Positions 39,001 through 51,000 of a stretch of 64,000 bases of DNA are shown in pieces. The notes under the pieces are model-generated. The model saw only the letters and a program-made list of their open reading frames with translations. It did not search any database and was not told the origin of the DNA. The first letter of the stretch is position 1. Every line of letters begins with the position of its first letter. This stretch comes from Membranipora membranacea (lineage: Eukaryota; Bryozoa; Gymnolaemata; Cheilostomatida; Membraniporidae), in the NCBI GenBank assembly GCA_914767715.1, contig OU612070.1, forward strand, positions 17,069,501-17,133,500, in the 5' to 3' direction. A program made the translations under genes and the position numbers.

Positions 39001-42000
39001 CTAACTAGGTAAATACATGACCAAATTTTGTCCATTTGACTGAATTCGGAGTTGCTTCCCTCTACTGAACACAGTGGACGCGGAGCAACTGGAATGCAGG
39101 CAAACAGTATCAAACTTGATCTATGTAAGAACATAAAGTGTGCCACGTGAAAAAACTGCTCCATGCAGTCTAGGGTCTTATTCCCAGGGACTTATTCCCA
39201 GGGACTTCACAGCACAATTATTTGTTATACGGTAACAATGTAATATTTATGCCAATGATCCGCATAATGCCCCTTGTGCACTTAAAATACTTCTCAATAT
39301 ACACTTTCATCTATTGGCATATAAACCAAATCAATCATGCATTGGATGTTAAATGTACTTTTCAAATGGAAGGAATTTAAATCATCATCCATTTTAATTT
39401 GTCAGAATTTGATTTTGAAATGTGAAGTTCAATTAAAAATAAATGACTTCCAATCATTCAATCTTCACAACAGTGTTATCTTGTCACTTTGGAAGAAAGG
39501 CATGCAAAACTACATGTAAAGTGATGCATGCACAATACATATATCTATGAAGAATTAATAAGGAGTGCAAACATACATATTAATATACTCTCAGTTTGCA
39601 ACCACTTTTAATAATAGATAGTTGTGATGCTTAAACATTATAATCTTTGAAATCGCATGCACTACCTCTACACATTATCCTACCTGTACTAAGGACTGCA
39701 AATAAATGAATTTCAATCAGACATCTTGACAACCCCATGCAGATACTTAAAAATAATAGACATTGTTTCTGCTAAGTATGTTTTCCCTTGACCAGCCATT
39801 CATCATTTTAAACAAGCAAGTATTTTTCCAAGGGACAGACCTAAAAGTTTCACTTTGAAGATTAAGTAAAACATTTAAGGGATGTTGATCACCATAGAGG
39901 ATAGATAAATTTTGATAAACACGTGTTGTGCCTTAAAGAATTAAATTCGTACTGAGAGAAACAAGATTGAAATGCTCGCATTTACCTTTTAACAGTATAT
40001 GAGGTATTTACTATTGGGAATTGTCATACCTGTGATGTGGCAGCAACTGAGGAATACTGCAGACAGAAGGGATTCCACTGATCATAGCTTGTTAGTGTGA
40101 TTGCTCTACCTTCCGTTCCAAAGAGTTTATATTTCACACCGTAGATGTTTGACGATTGGGCCTGTGTCGTTTTGATCACAGATAAAATCGTCTCGGCTGT
40201 GAAAAGAAAAACATCAAAATAAAATTTTATTGTTATGCCAAAAAGTTTTCTTACCAGATTAGTTAATGGGTCCTAAAAGCCATCTGTTTGACTATAAAAA
40301 TCCTTAATGGCCATTCACGGCTTATTTGCTGAACCCCAAACATTGCCTAACCATTGAAAACTGATTGAAACTGATTTATGATTTTATCTTGTGTGCTAGA
40401 AAAAGAAATATTATGTAGTATTTATTTATTGTTACGAGGTGGGGCACTAACTAGTAACAAGAATATTGATTCTTAAAAATAAAAACTTGAGACTATATGT
40501 GAGAATTTTGCATTGTCAAACGAAATCTCTTATTGAAGGTACATAATATATCTCAACCATACGGCATGTGAAGTATTTGGTATTTTGTGCCAGAGATTTT
40601 CAGATAATAAGAGGAATTTCCCGTTGATTCAAAACACTTCAGTTACTCTCAAAAACCGGCTTTTAATCTCAAAGACTGAATCCTGTTTGGCATGATTGAA
40701 CATGTAATGAAATTCTCTCTGAAGATCCTGTGGCAACAAGAATAAATTCAGGTTCTATGAGATCGACATGCAAAAGTATTTCACGAGGGGAGTATACACA
40801 CGGGCAATGCATGCGTGATACTATTAAAGGCAATTGGAATTGATGATTTATGTTTGAAATCAACTGCATGTACATAAAACACAGAGCTTGCCAAAGAAAA
40901 AGCAGGGACTGCCAAAATCAGAAACACATAAATCAAATGTCATGATACAGGTAAAACATCATCTCTTTATTTGACCCGCTCATTTTTTCAACTCTGATCT
41001 GATAAACAAAGTATTCCAGGGACCAGTTCCGCTTAATCCATATCTTATTTCCGCCAAAAGAGAACAGAAGAGCTTTGAAAGTGTCTTCATATTTACTTGG
41101 ACTGGTATTTTCTCATTACAAGTGTTATACACGGCCATCTTTGCTCATTAATATTGTGCGACTATGGGAAATCAAATGAGTTATTCACACTAGGTGGGTG
41201 AGAAAATCATCTTCTGAGACGAGGTTCAATATTGATGACATACACAACTATTGCTCAAGGAGGAGAAGTGCTCTTTAGAATCATGATAGAGTTGAAGTAC
41301 TATGTTAGCAAGATCAAAAAGATTCCCCGTATGCTGATACCGGGGCGCATTGCCAAGACAAAACAGAGCCTTGCTGTGTAATCTTTTCTTGAGCAAAGCG
41401 TCATTACAAGTAAAGTTTCCGACTATCAATTATGGAATCTGAGTCAAACCTATCCTATGTTGAGAAGCTTTGCTGGTAGGGTAGGCTCACCCTGATCATG
41501 TGGCTGTAATTGTTGATCATGACCTTCAGGCAAACTATCACAGGCTTGAAATAATATATTTCATGTCAATGATACCTTAACAGAAAGTAATAAATTAATG
41601 AGTGAGAACTAGTTTGGCCTCTTTCAAATAGGTCAGCGCTTATAAAAACAAGTCAGCTCCCTCGGGGATACACTAAGAATAACAGTGTTTCACCTCACAA
41701 GTCACACAATAAAAGCCGATCACCTTTCACTTTTTAGCTTTAGCAGAATGCACTCACAAATCCCGCAGCTACGTGATCAATTGTGCTAAAAGACGTACCA
41801 AAGTTTTGCACGACTGTGAAAACATGTGGGTGTACATTATATAACGCGGGTACTCAGTGCACTGCCAAATGAGTGCAGGCTTCTCCGCTGATGGTTTTTA
41901 TCGCATATGACCACACAGAAACAAAAAATCAACAGATTCCTATGCAATCCTTAATTTGACAGCAATTTTAACATTCATTAACAAATCATTATTTCAATTC

Positions 42001-45000
42001 AGGCATGCCTTCACAATTTTAAAGATTTTAAACAATCATTTCAATCTCAAGGGACTCCTAGCTGGAATCTCACTCTTCCCCTATGCTACTCAATGGATAA
42101 TTTAAAACTTATTGAAGTGCACAGATTCAGTCAGTATTTCCAGTATTTTAAATTTTATATTGATGTTGTTCACTCACCATTGTTGACTCCGTAGGACAAA
42201 ATGGTCCCCAAGTTGTCCCCCTTGGCAGTCCTGATCCAGAAGCAGAGTGTCATGGCTTCTACCTCTTTATTAAAAGAGCTGAACTGAGTAGATACAGCAA
42301 GTGCCTCATCATCTGTTGGACTATTTGATAAAGTATATCTCTCCCCCAAATCACCGACTACAAGAAAAATGAATAAGTGCTGATTTGTTTGAATCAAAAT
42401 AGATAAAAACGGCAGTGCAAACAGTTGTATAACACAAGGAACTAGTTGACGGTTTGACAAACTAAAACAATCGAGGGCACAGTTTAGAGATAATTGTAGG
42501 GAACTTGCATCAGAACAGAGGAGCAATGCAACACTAGCTGGGGTGCTGTAAGAGCATTTTGTCGAATCTGGCACATTTTAGGGGATCTAAACAGTATTAC
42601 AAATCCACACAATGCTCATTCTGACATTGATTCAAATCCTACATTGTGGTATGAGGCCACTTTATTTAGCAGTCCAGGGGATTCAGTATCTCCCTGCCAC
42701 TGAGACATTCAAAATTTGGTTCCAAAAAATAAGGCAGAAGCATGAAAGTCAATATTCACGTTCAAGGCTCAAACCCTGCTTTAGGGATAGCAGTGCTCGT
42801 TCTAAACAGCTTCTTTTCTATGGTTGGTACTCACTGTCAACACAAAGCGGCATCCTTCCCTCAAATTCTCCTGAATCACCACAAACCTGCTCTACATCTC
42901 CATCCATTGGCTCCTGATTGGCCAGCAGACACAAAAACCTGCGCAACAAAACAAACCACAAATTTGTGAGTTTTCTTCCCATGTGACTATTATCAAAATG
43001 GGCACAAAATTGTTTGCGGCATTCAAGGATTTAGTGGAGCATACCTTTATCTTGGTATTTGGATTTGGTAAACCATGTAAAATGTTAGACTTTAGGAGAT
43101 AAAAAATTTTAATTAATAGTTTCCCTAAAAATTTGCTTTGTCATGATCATCTGGCTATCATACCATCTGAACGTTGAAACTTCAATACATCAATCAGGAA
43201 AAAAAATGAGATGTTCCTCGTTTGAGAAGTACATATAGCATAGCGCTTATTTCAATTTTGACGCTAACAATGTAAGTGAGGGGGAATACTTTGCCCACCA
43301 AATTGTGGTTAGCATTTGGTTATGGCTAATGGGAGGGGCCACATACCTTAATTCATACACATTTCCCAAAGATATTTTGCAGTGTTCAGAGGCTGCAATC
43401 AATTGTTACTGGCGCCGAGCACATCTGTTAACTTGCTCTGAAAAAAAAATGAGTTAGCTAGCATTGACTTACCGGATTGTAGTATTAACTGGGTAGTCAA
43501 TCGGTAGTGACTCATTTGAGCCACTGATGACATCAAAAACCATACCAAGAGGGGGTTCCGGTGACCTACAGCGCACTGGTGGCGGTTCCGTTGTTGTCGT
43601 TGTCGTCGGCTTCGGAGTTGTCGTCCGTATGTCTGCAAAAGTTAAACAGTATAAAAAATAACTCAGAGAAGGAATAGCAGTTTGATCTCATCAATTTTTT
43701 TGTATTGACATAAAATTAAGCCATGTAGTAAAACCTTAGCTTGAGCGAGGGGGGATAGGGCAATTGACAACAAAATGATCATTAAATTAGTTCCTGTATC
43801 TCACTAGAATGAGTTCATTTGAGAGTTAAAACTTAAAGGATACCCAGAGACCAAAGCATCTTATAGCCAGGCAATACATTCAACTGTACTTAGTCAAAGT
43901 CTCAACAGTGAAAAAATTCAAAACCCTCTCTGTAAAAAACAACGATAAATCAATACCATTAGCAATTGTCTCTCTTGCTCAATTACAATGATCATCAGTG
44001 GTATCAATGAGCTTAGTTCAGTTCATTAGTGGTAGGGGCGGACTGTACTGAACAAGCCCGAAAAACTGATCTTTCTATATAATCTGTATCATTGTAAAGG
44101 CTGTAATTCGCCACAAAAATGGCTATTTGTGTGACAAAATGATAAAAATTGCTATTTGCTAGGAAAAAAGCTTCACATAGTTGGACTTTGCTTATTGTAA
44201 ACATCTATGTACACTCATGACAATTGTGATGAATGAGTACTGAATCTTATTAAGATAATTAATCTTTTTTTCACCATTTTTTTAAGGCAATAGCAATTAT
44301 TGGTGTAATTATCCAATAAAAAACGACAAGATTTATTTCCCAGGTACTCTATAAATCCATCTCTGTTGCACTTTATCTTCTGAATACCCCTAAACCCCTC
44401 AACAATTATATTGCGTAAACGGCAATAAACTTAATCTGTTTTTCTAGAATTATCGGGTTCATGGTAGAATTGATAGCCCAAAGTTAAACCCTATTCCGTG
44501 CATACAAAGTTATAATCTCAACGATTCATCAATATCATTTCGGTCATTTTCAAAAAAATCAATCTAACAGTGATAGACAAATCGTTGCCGATATAGGTTT
44601 GCTATGCTAATTGTTACCACTTTGGAATGTCTCGATGGACCCTGGAGCTATCAAATTCATTGGTGTAGCAGATCCGAGATCGTTACCTAAAGAGTCATTG
44701 CCCTGATTGCTTCGGTAAACCGAATGAATACTTTCATCATCATAGTCGAGTTTAACATGAAAGCAAAGCATTGGGGAAGTCTGGGTATGGCTTCATAGTT
44801 ATTTTAGCCGTAAGCAAACCAAAAATTTATTTCCCTGTCATTTATGCGCCGGCTAAAACAAACCAAGCAACAGTAACTCACTGTCACAATGTATCTATCT
44901 TTGTCTTCTATGGTAGACACTGAATGGTATCAATCTAATTGCTGGGGAATTTGACATACATACACTATACATTGCCACATTTCTAGTGGGACTATGTGCT

Positions 45001-48000
45001 TTGATTTAGACTACAAGCGAAGCAGACTACCTGTTACCCCTCCACAGACATCTAACTAAATAGACCCAGGCATGTGATGCGCTGTGTATAACAAAAATAA
45101 GTACTGAGGTCACCAAAATATCCATAGTCTGAGCTTGACCATCAATTTGTGTGCGGAAGTGTGTAGGTTTTTGATAGCGTAGACCCGCACACTCCCTAAG
45201 CAAATGATCCCTTAGCAAGCAGCAGCATTTTTGTGAATCCGGTCAGAGATGAAATCCATATTGGAGGATGGGTAGGATGGGAAGCAAAGCAGACAATCTT
45301 CGAACCAACAGCTAGATGATTGTGGTGACCCTTTTCAAACACCAACAAAATGTAACATGCACCGTATGACGAGGTTTTGCGTTGTTGGCTCTCATCATAC
45401 AAACTTTTCTATTCACCAGACTAAATATGTTTACTGTAGCATGGAATACGGAGGAGGGCAAACATTTATCTCATCTAAGGGCAGTGGGTGACATCACCCA
45501 TCATAACATGGCCATTTCACTCACCTGGAATTGGCGCATTGTCCTCTGCAAGATTGGAACCAGTATGACTAACATTATACATGGTCACATAAATGAAGAG
45601 TGACATTCTAAGATCAAAACTAATTGGTTCAAGAGGGCAAGTTATTGGCATAAAGAGGTAAATTAACCTGAGTTAAATTCAGGTGAGTAAAACCTTACTA
45701 AATCAAATACCGCATGTCAAGATTTCACATGTTTCACATGTATGTACCTTGTTGGTTAGAGCCATAGAGATCATATATAATATATAATATGTAATTACTC
45801 TATGGTTACAGACTTTGTGAAATCGATGTCTTACCCACAAATTGTTGAACGTCTACGGTATCTGGATCGATCTCACCATCGTTGAGATCGGGTATAACAT
45901 AATCATAGCTATACAGAGACAACCTCTCCATCAACTGTTCTTTCACTTCGTCTGTCATTTTAGACTGACGCCATCTGAAAAATTGCAGTTTATTACAAAT
46001 TAAAAATTTTAATTATTTGAAATTTTCAAATATTTCTGATTAAAAAAACATTGAGGCAGGTAGGCAGTTTCAGCCTAGCTGGAGCGATGAATGCTCCAAG
46101 CATTAAAGTATTAAAAATTTTAATTATTTGAAATTTTCAAATATTTCTGATTAAAAAAACATGGAGGCAGGTAGGCAGTTTCAGCCTAGCTGGAGCGATG
46201 AATGCTCCGAGCATATCCATTATATGCGTACAGTCTAAGGCTACTACAAAAGAATGAACTGCGTGACAATGCCACAGTTTTTCCTATTAACGCTGTTAAA
46301 TTTGTTCCACATTTTATCCTGATTAGACGAGGAATTGCAAATTGACAAAATGTTGAATAGTTTTTTCTAAATTAAATTGGTCTGAAATATATATGATATT
46401 GATATTGAGAGGAATCTCTTATCACCTGTCACCTGTAACCTAACAAATGTCAAAGTTTGGGGTCATAATTAGATTAAACTGTCACATTACAGCACTTGGA
46501 AGGGTTGCTGGAGATGGTATTCTGCCTCGTGTTTGACCAAGAGCCTGTCATATTCAAGGAATTATTGTATTGACCACGATGATACCATTCTGCTTGCAGG
46601 ATAGCCTTGTGACATAGTCTATCTCTGCAGCACAGCAGTGGGGGCGCTGCCTTCCATCAAGAAAGGCAACTCCCAGGGTTCAAGGTTATGAGATATCAAA
46701 ACCAGTGTTCCATTTAGGCCCAAATATTTTCAAAATACGGGTTTGCATTGTTTTCCCAATTTTGGTACTCAGACTAGGTGAATTAGTTCAAGCCCTATGC
46801 TGCAGAGACGAACGTATGCCTCAACAGTTCGCACATGCGCAGACTGCGATGATACTTTAGCGATAGTAAAATTAATCTGTTGGATTTAATTCATAGCTTT
46901 CCAAGAGTTACAGTTAATACTTTTACACTGCAGGAAAAAAGTGTCATAATATTATTGTCACAGATCAAAGCATGACCCCCAAGTCACGGTGCCTGATGCA
47001 ATGGGAAGAAAACATTATTCTAAAATTCTAATTTATTACAACCGGATAACTCAAAAGTTTGGAATGGGTGATCAAGTAGTGGGGAATGGCCATTTCTCCA
47101 GGAGGCCCTTTTTGTGTGCCAACAGTTTGAGATGTTACATCAAGATGAAGAAGACTTGCAAATGTACTGGTCAAACCATTAAGATTAATAGATTAAGCCA
47201 ATAAAATCAACATACATCATTTCAATGATTGGACAAAACCACGCTGAACACAAATGAAGAAATCTCTATGCTATTTGGTGATGTCTTCTCCTTCAACACA
47301 AATGCTAGTTGCAAGCCAGCTAGTACGGGGCGACAGCTGAATTGTTCAGATCAAAATCAAAAAATTTACAACCAGAATTATATTAACTGATAGTTTAGAC
47401 TCATGAATGGTGTAGGACAATTCCACTACAAACCTGTTGAAATTGCAGAATGTTACACTTGGAAACTGTATCGCTTCACTGTTTATTTTATTGATCTCAG
47501 TGGTAGTTAGATGCAGCTTGTAGGTAGCTATACTTCTGTATATCTCTATACTGACATACACGAAACAACCTGAAAAATAGAATTATATATCTAATATATT
47601 CTGGCAGGTGTGAAAAGATGTCAAATGGTTCATTTACTTATTAGAACAAGTGTATATTATCGGCACTTTATGCAAATTTTGTACCAAATTTGACCAATTG
47701 AGCAGATCCTGTTGGCTATGAAAGAAGTAAATGAAAGAATTTTCCACCTCTGTCACAACATTGGTATGGCACAACTATGGTCAACATGCATTAGCTACAA
47801 ATATTTCATTTATGAGTTCTAATGAGCGCATTGTCAAGTGTTTATGCATTTATAATTAAAAATTACCAGCTGTAAACAGACAGTTTGATATGAGGAAACG
47901 AGTTGGCACTTGGGTCATGATGAGCTCCCACCAGAGACTATAGATATCTATAGTCTCTGCTCCCACTAGGTTCCTATGAACTTTTTGTTTCAGTAGGTGT

Positions 48001-51000
48001 TCATCCTGGCTATAGAATGTGGTCCATCAGTGTTTAATAAGTCAAACTATTAATTTTATGCTTATTAATTAAAACTTTTCTTCTGGTAGGTAGGTTTTAT
48101 AACATAAAACCTCCTGGATTCTGGCACTCTCTTGATGGAGTTGTTTACAAAACACACCACACGATGGGCATGAACTTACTCTGCGGTTCGGACAGTGGTT
48201 AAGAATCTGGCGCAGAACGGGATCAAATGCACCAAAACAGGGCAATAAAATACCTATGAAGGTCTACGTGGGCAGTGCATAAATTTGAACTAATCTTTCT
48301 AATGTCCTAATGTCCTCATGTGCCTCTCGAGAATAATCCTATAATGTTACTGTTCTGCAGCCATTTACAACTATTTCCAAGGACGGAAATATGCCAGGGC
48401 TCATTAACTATATAGCTAACAGGTAGGTCCATGTATGGCTACAGGTAAGGTTTAATTATGAGGAATTCGCGAGATTAGGCGCCTACAGGGCCAGAGAAAT
48501 TCAGTTATCTGGCAAAGGTATCCAAAAGAGTGATCTCCCACGTTGCTTTACCTACATACATTTGTAGCGTCATGATTTTCAGATATGAGAGACAAGTTCG
48601 ACACTGAAATCTGAATTTCAGAGATATTTTAGGATACCTATTTTATTTGCCTAACCTCAATGTCTAACCTTGCCGTTCAATGCCTTGTTAATCTCACATG
48701 ATATGTTTGAGATGACTTTCCAAGTGTCAGATTAAAATGCCTCTCAGATTAAGTAAGATTAGCAACCCACTTAGGAATGACCAAGCTGAAATCGATCAGA
48801 TAATCACAATGAACATATCTTTCGATTTTTGTCTCGCCTGGTTCCTTCGAGATAGTTGGATTAAACCTTCATTAGAAAGTGAACTTTGCTGGCATATAAT
48901 ACTTTGCTCAGGCACAAGTTGAACTAGTATACCAATATAGGCGAGAACCGTAAAAAAATCTGCACATCCATACAGCGTTTACAGTAACACAAACCACATC
49001 AGTAGGTTGGTAGTTGTCATGAGGCCTCTTGCAGCGGCAGTGTAGTTTGGAACTGTTATTTAAGAGTTAAATATGTACAGCAGTTGTCTGCTCCTAGTTT
49101 GTCAAAATCAATGTTTCATTTTTAAAATTTGTTCAGCATAACTTTTGTTTTACAAGAATGTTATTCAAAATCAGAAAAGAATTGATCTAGGTATAAGTTG
49201 AATCTAAATAATAAAGAGAAGCTGAGAGTAAGTCTTCGAATTTTTCCGCTTCAAATGATTAAAATTGCTTTTAATATACTAATATAGCACCCTCCGCCTC
49301 TCCCTGCATGATCTCCATCTAAATAAAATGCTTCAGAATAAGTTAATAGAAAAATTGTCTTTCATGTGAAAAAGTGTTTATTAAATGCATTTTGAATTAA
49401 AGTTAGATTGTTGTACCTACCCAACAAGGCTGCTATCCAGACAGCTCTATGCCATTTGGTAGTGTTGGCCACTCTGGATACCCCGTGAGCTGTAGTATTC
49501 TCCGCCCAGTATTTCTCGTAGAATGGTATGGTCTCAGAATCATCATCAATCTCATCTTCGTTTTCTACGCGAGTCATGGCTTTGCTTTTCTTGTTATACG
49601 ATGCTGCTTCACACTCTTTCTCAGCTGGAGGTCCTTTGGATTTCAGTGACTGTGTGTCCGAGCTTAGGTTGATGTCCACAAATTCGGGCACAGTTAGATA
49701 ACTCTAAAATCCAGCAGGTTTGTAAAAAAAATGTCCGACAATGTTTGTTGTGTTTTTGCAAATGAACTTAAGCGTGGCGGTTTGAGCTGGCCTATGAGAT
49801 ATAATCACCTCACCAGAATGAAAGTCAAGTATCACACTGAGCATGTATGATATATATTTTCTTATTTTATCTTCTACAGATGGAATCACTATAAGATTTA
49901 TGGTCATGGATTAGAGTCAACTTGGCAGATTAGTAAGCTCACCTGCCAAATCACAATTATAAATAAGGGGCCACTAGGTGGCGCCCTATGAGAGTGCATG
50001 CTCATGGTACAGCTTAATCATTTATTTTTCATCTTCATTTCGTTAATCATCTACTATTGTTAACGTATTTAAAAGTACTCAAAACACCCTAAAGGCAGTA
50101 ATGTTAGCTACAGTAGTTTAGGGGGGGGGACCTTATGTTAGCTATCTGACGTGAGAATCTAAATTTAAATAAAGTAAAGAGGGTGAGCGTGTGTCAGCTA
50201 GCCCTAAAACTAGCTATTTCAAGCTAGTGCGAAACCAAATACCTTCAAATACTTTACTTCTTGAAGGACAGCAATGACGCTAGCGCTCTGTCATTAATGT
50301 CGCACTGTTACCATGAATACTTATAGTATCGTCACTTCATGATGTATTCATATTAACATAAGTGGCAAAGTGTAAAAAAGGGTATACTTACACAAGAAGG
50401 TAAGTGTAACAGGTACTTACCTTGTTGATATGAGCTGGAGGAGGCGGGGGTGGATACGGCGGTGAGTGTGGGGGTGACGGTGGTGGGTATCCGTTCTGTG
50501 ACGAGGTAGACGATGAATTATTCTCGTATGCGTGCCATTTATTTTCAAACTCCGGATACTCCAGCAGCTCTGATTTATTAACGGCCGGCTGCAAAAGGAA
50601 AATGAAATGGATCAATGAAAAGAACAGTGGAACGACAGCTTTTTGAAACAAATTTGGGCACAAAAGATTCTCACCAACTGCGTAATGGATTTGTGAAACA
50701 CAATAGTTTTTATAATAGGAGATGAACATATCGTTTTTGTTGTCACACATTTTTTTGGACTCTTCTTTATAATTTGTGCACGTCTCAAATATAGCTGCCC
50801 AAGGGTGTAACCTGACATTTCTTCCGGCCCCCGCACAATTAGTTTTGAGCACCCTTTCTTTTGATATGGAGACAAGTTATTCGGAAGCATTTTACAACAA
50901 GATTGACAATGAGTGCAATATCAATCTGTTGCTACAATAAAAGAGATAGTTTTAAGACATCACAGTGCTAGGAAACCGACATGAGGAAAACTATGAGTTT

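Noticed and set aside
39050-39088. Alternative reading of exon 9b giving KQLRIQSNGQNLVMYL
   Set aside because: Looks pentraxin-like at first, but needs an entry phase that no upstream exon supplies and meets a stop with no donor before it. The other frame fits both splice sites.
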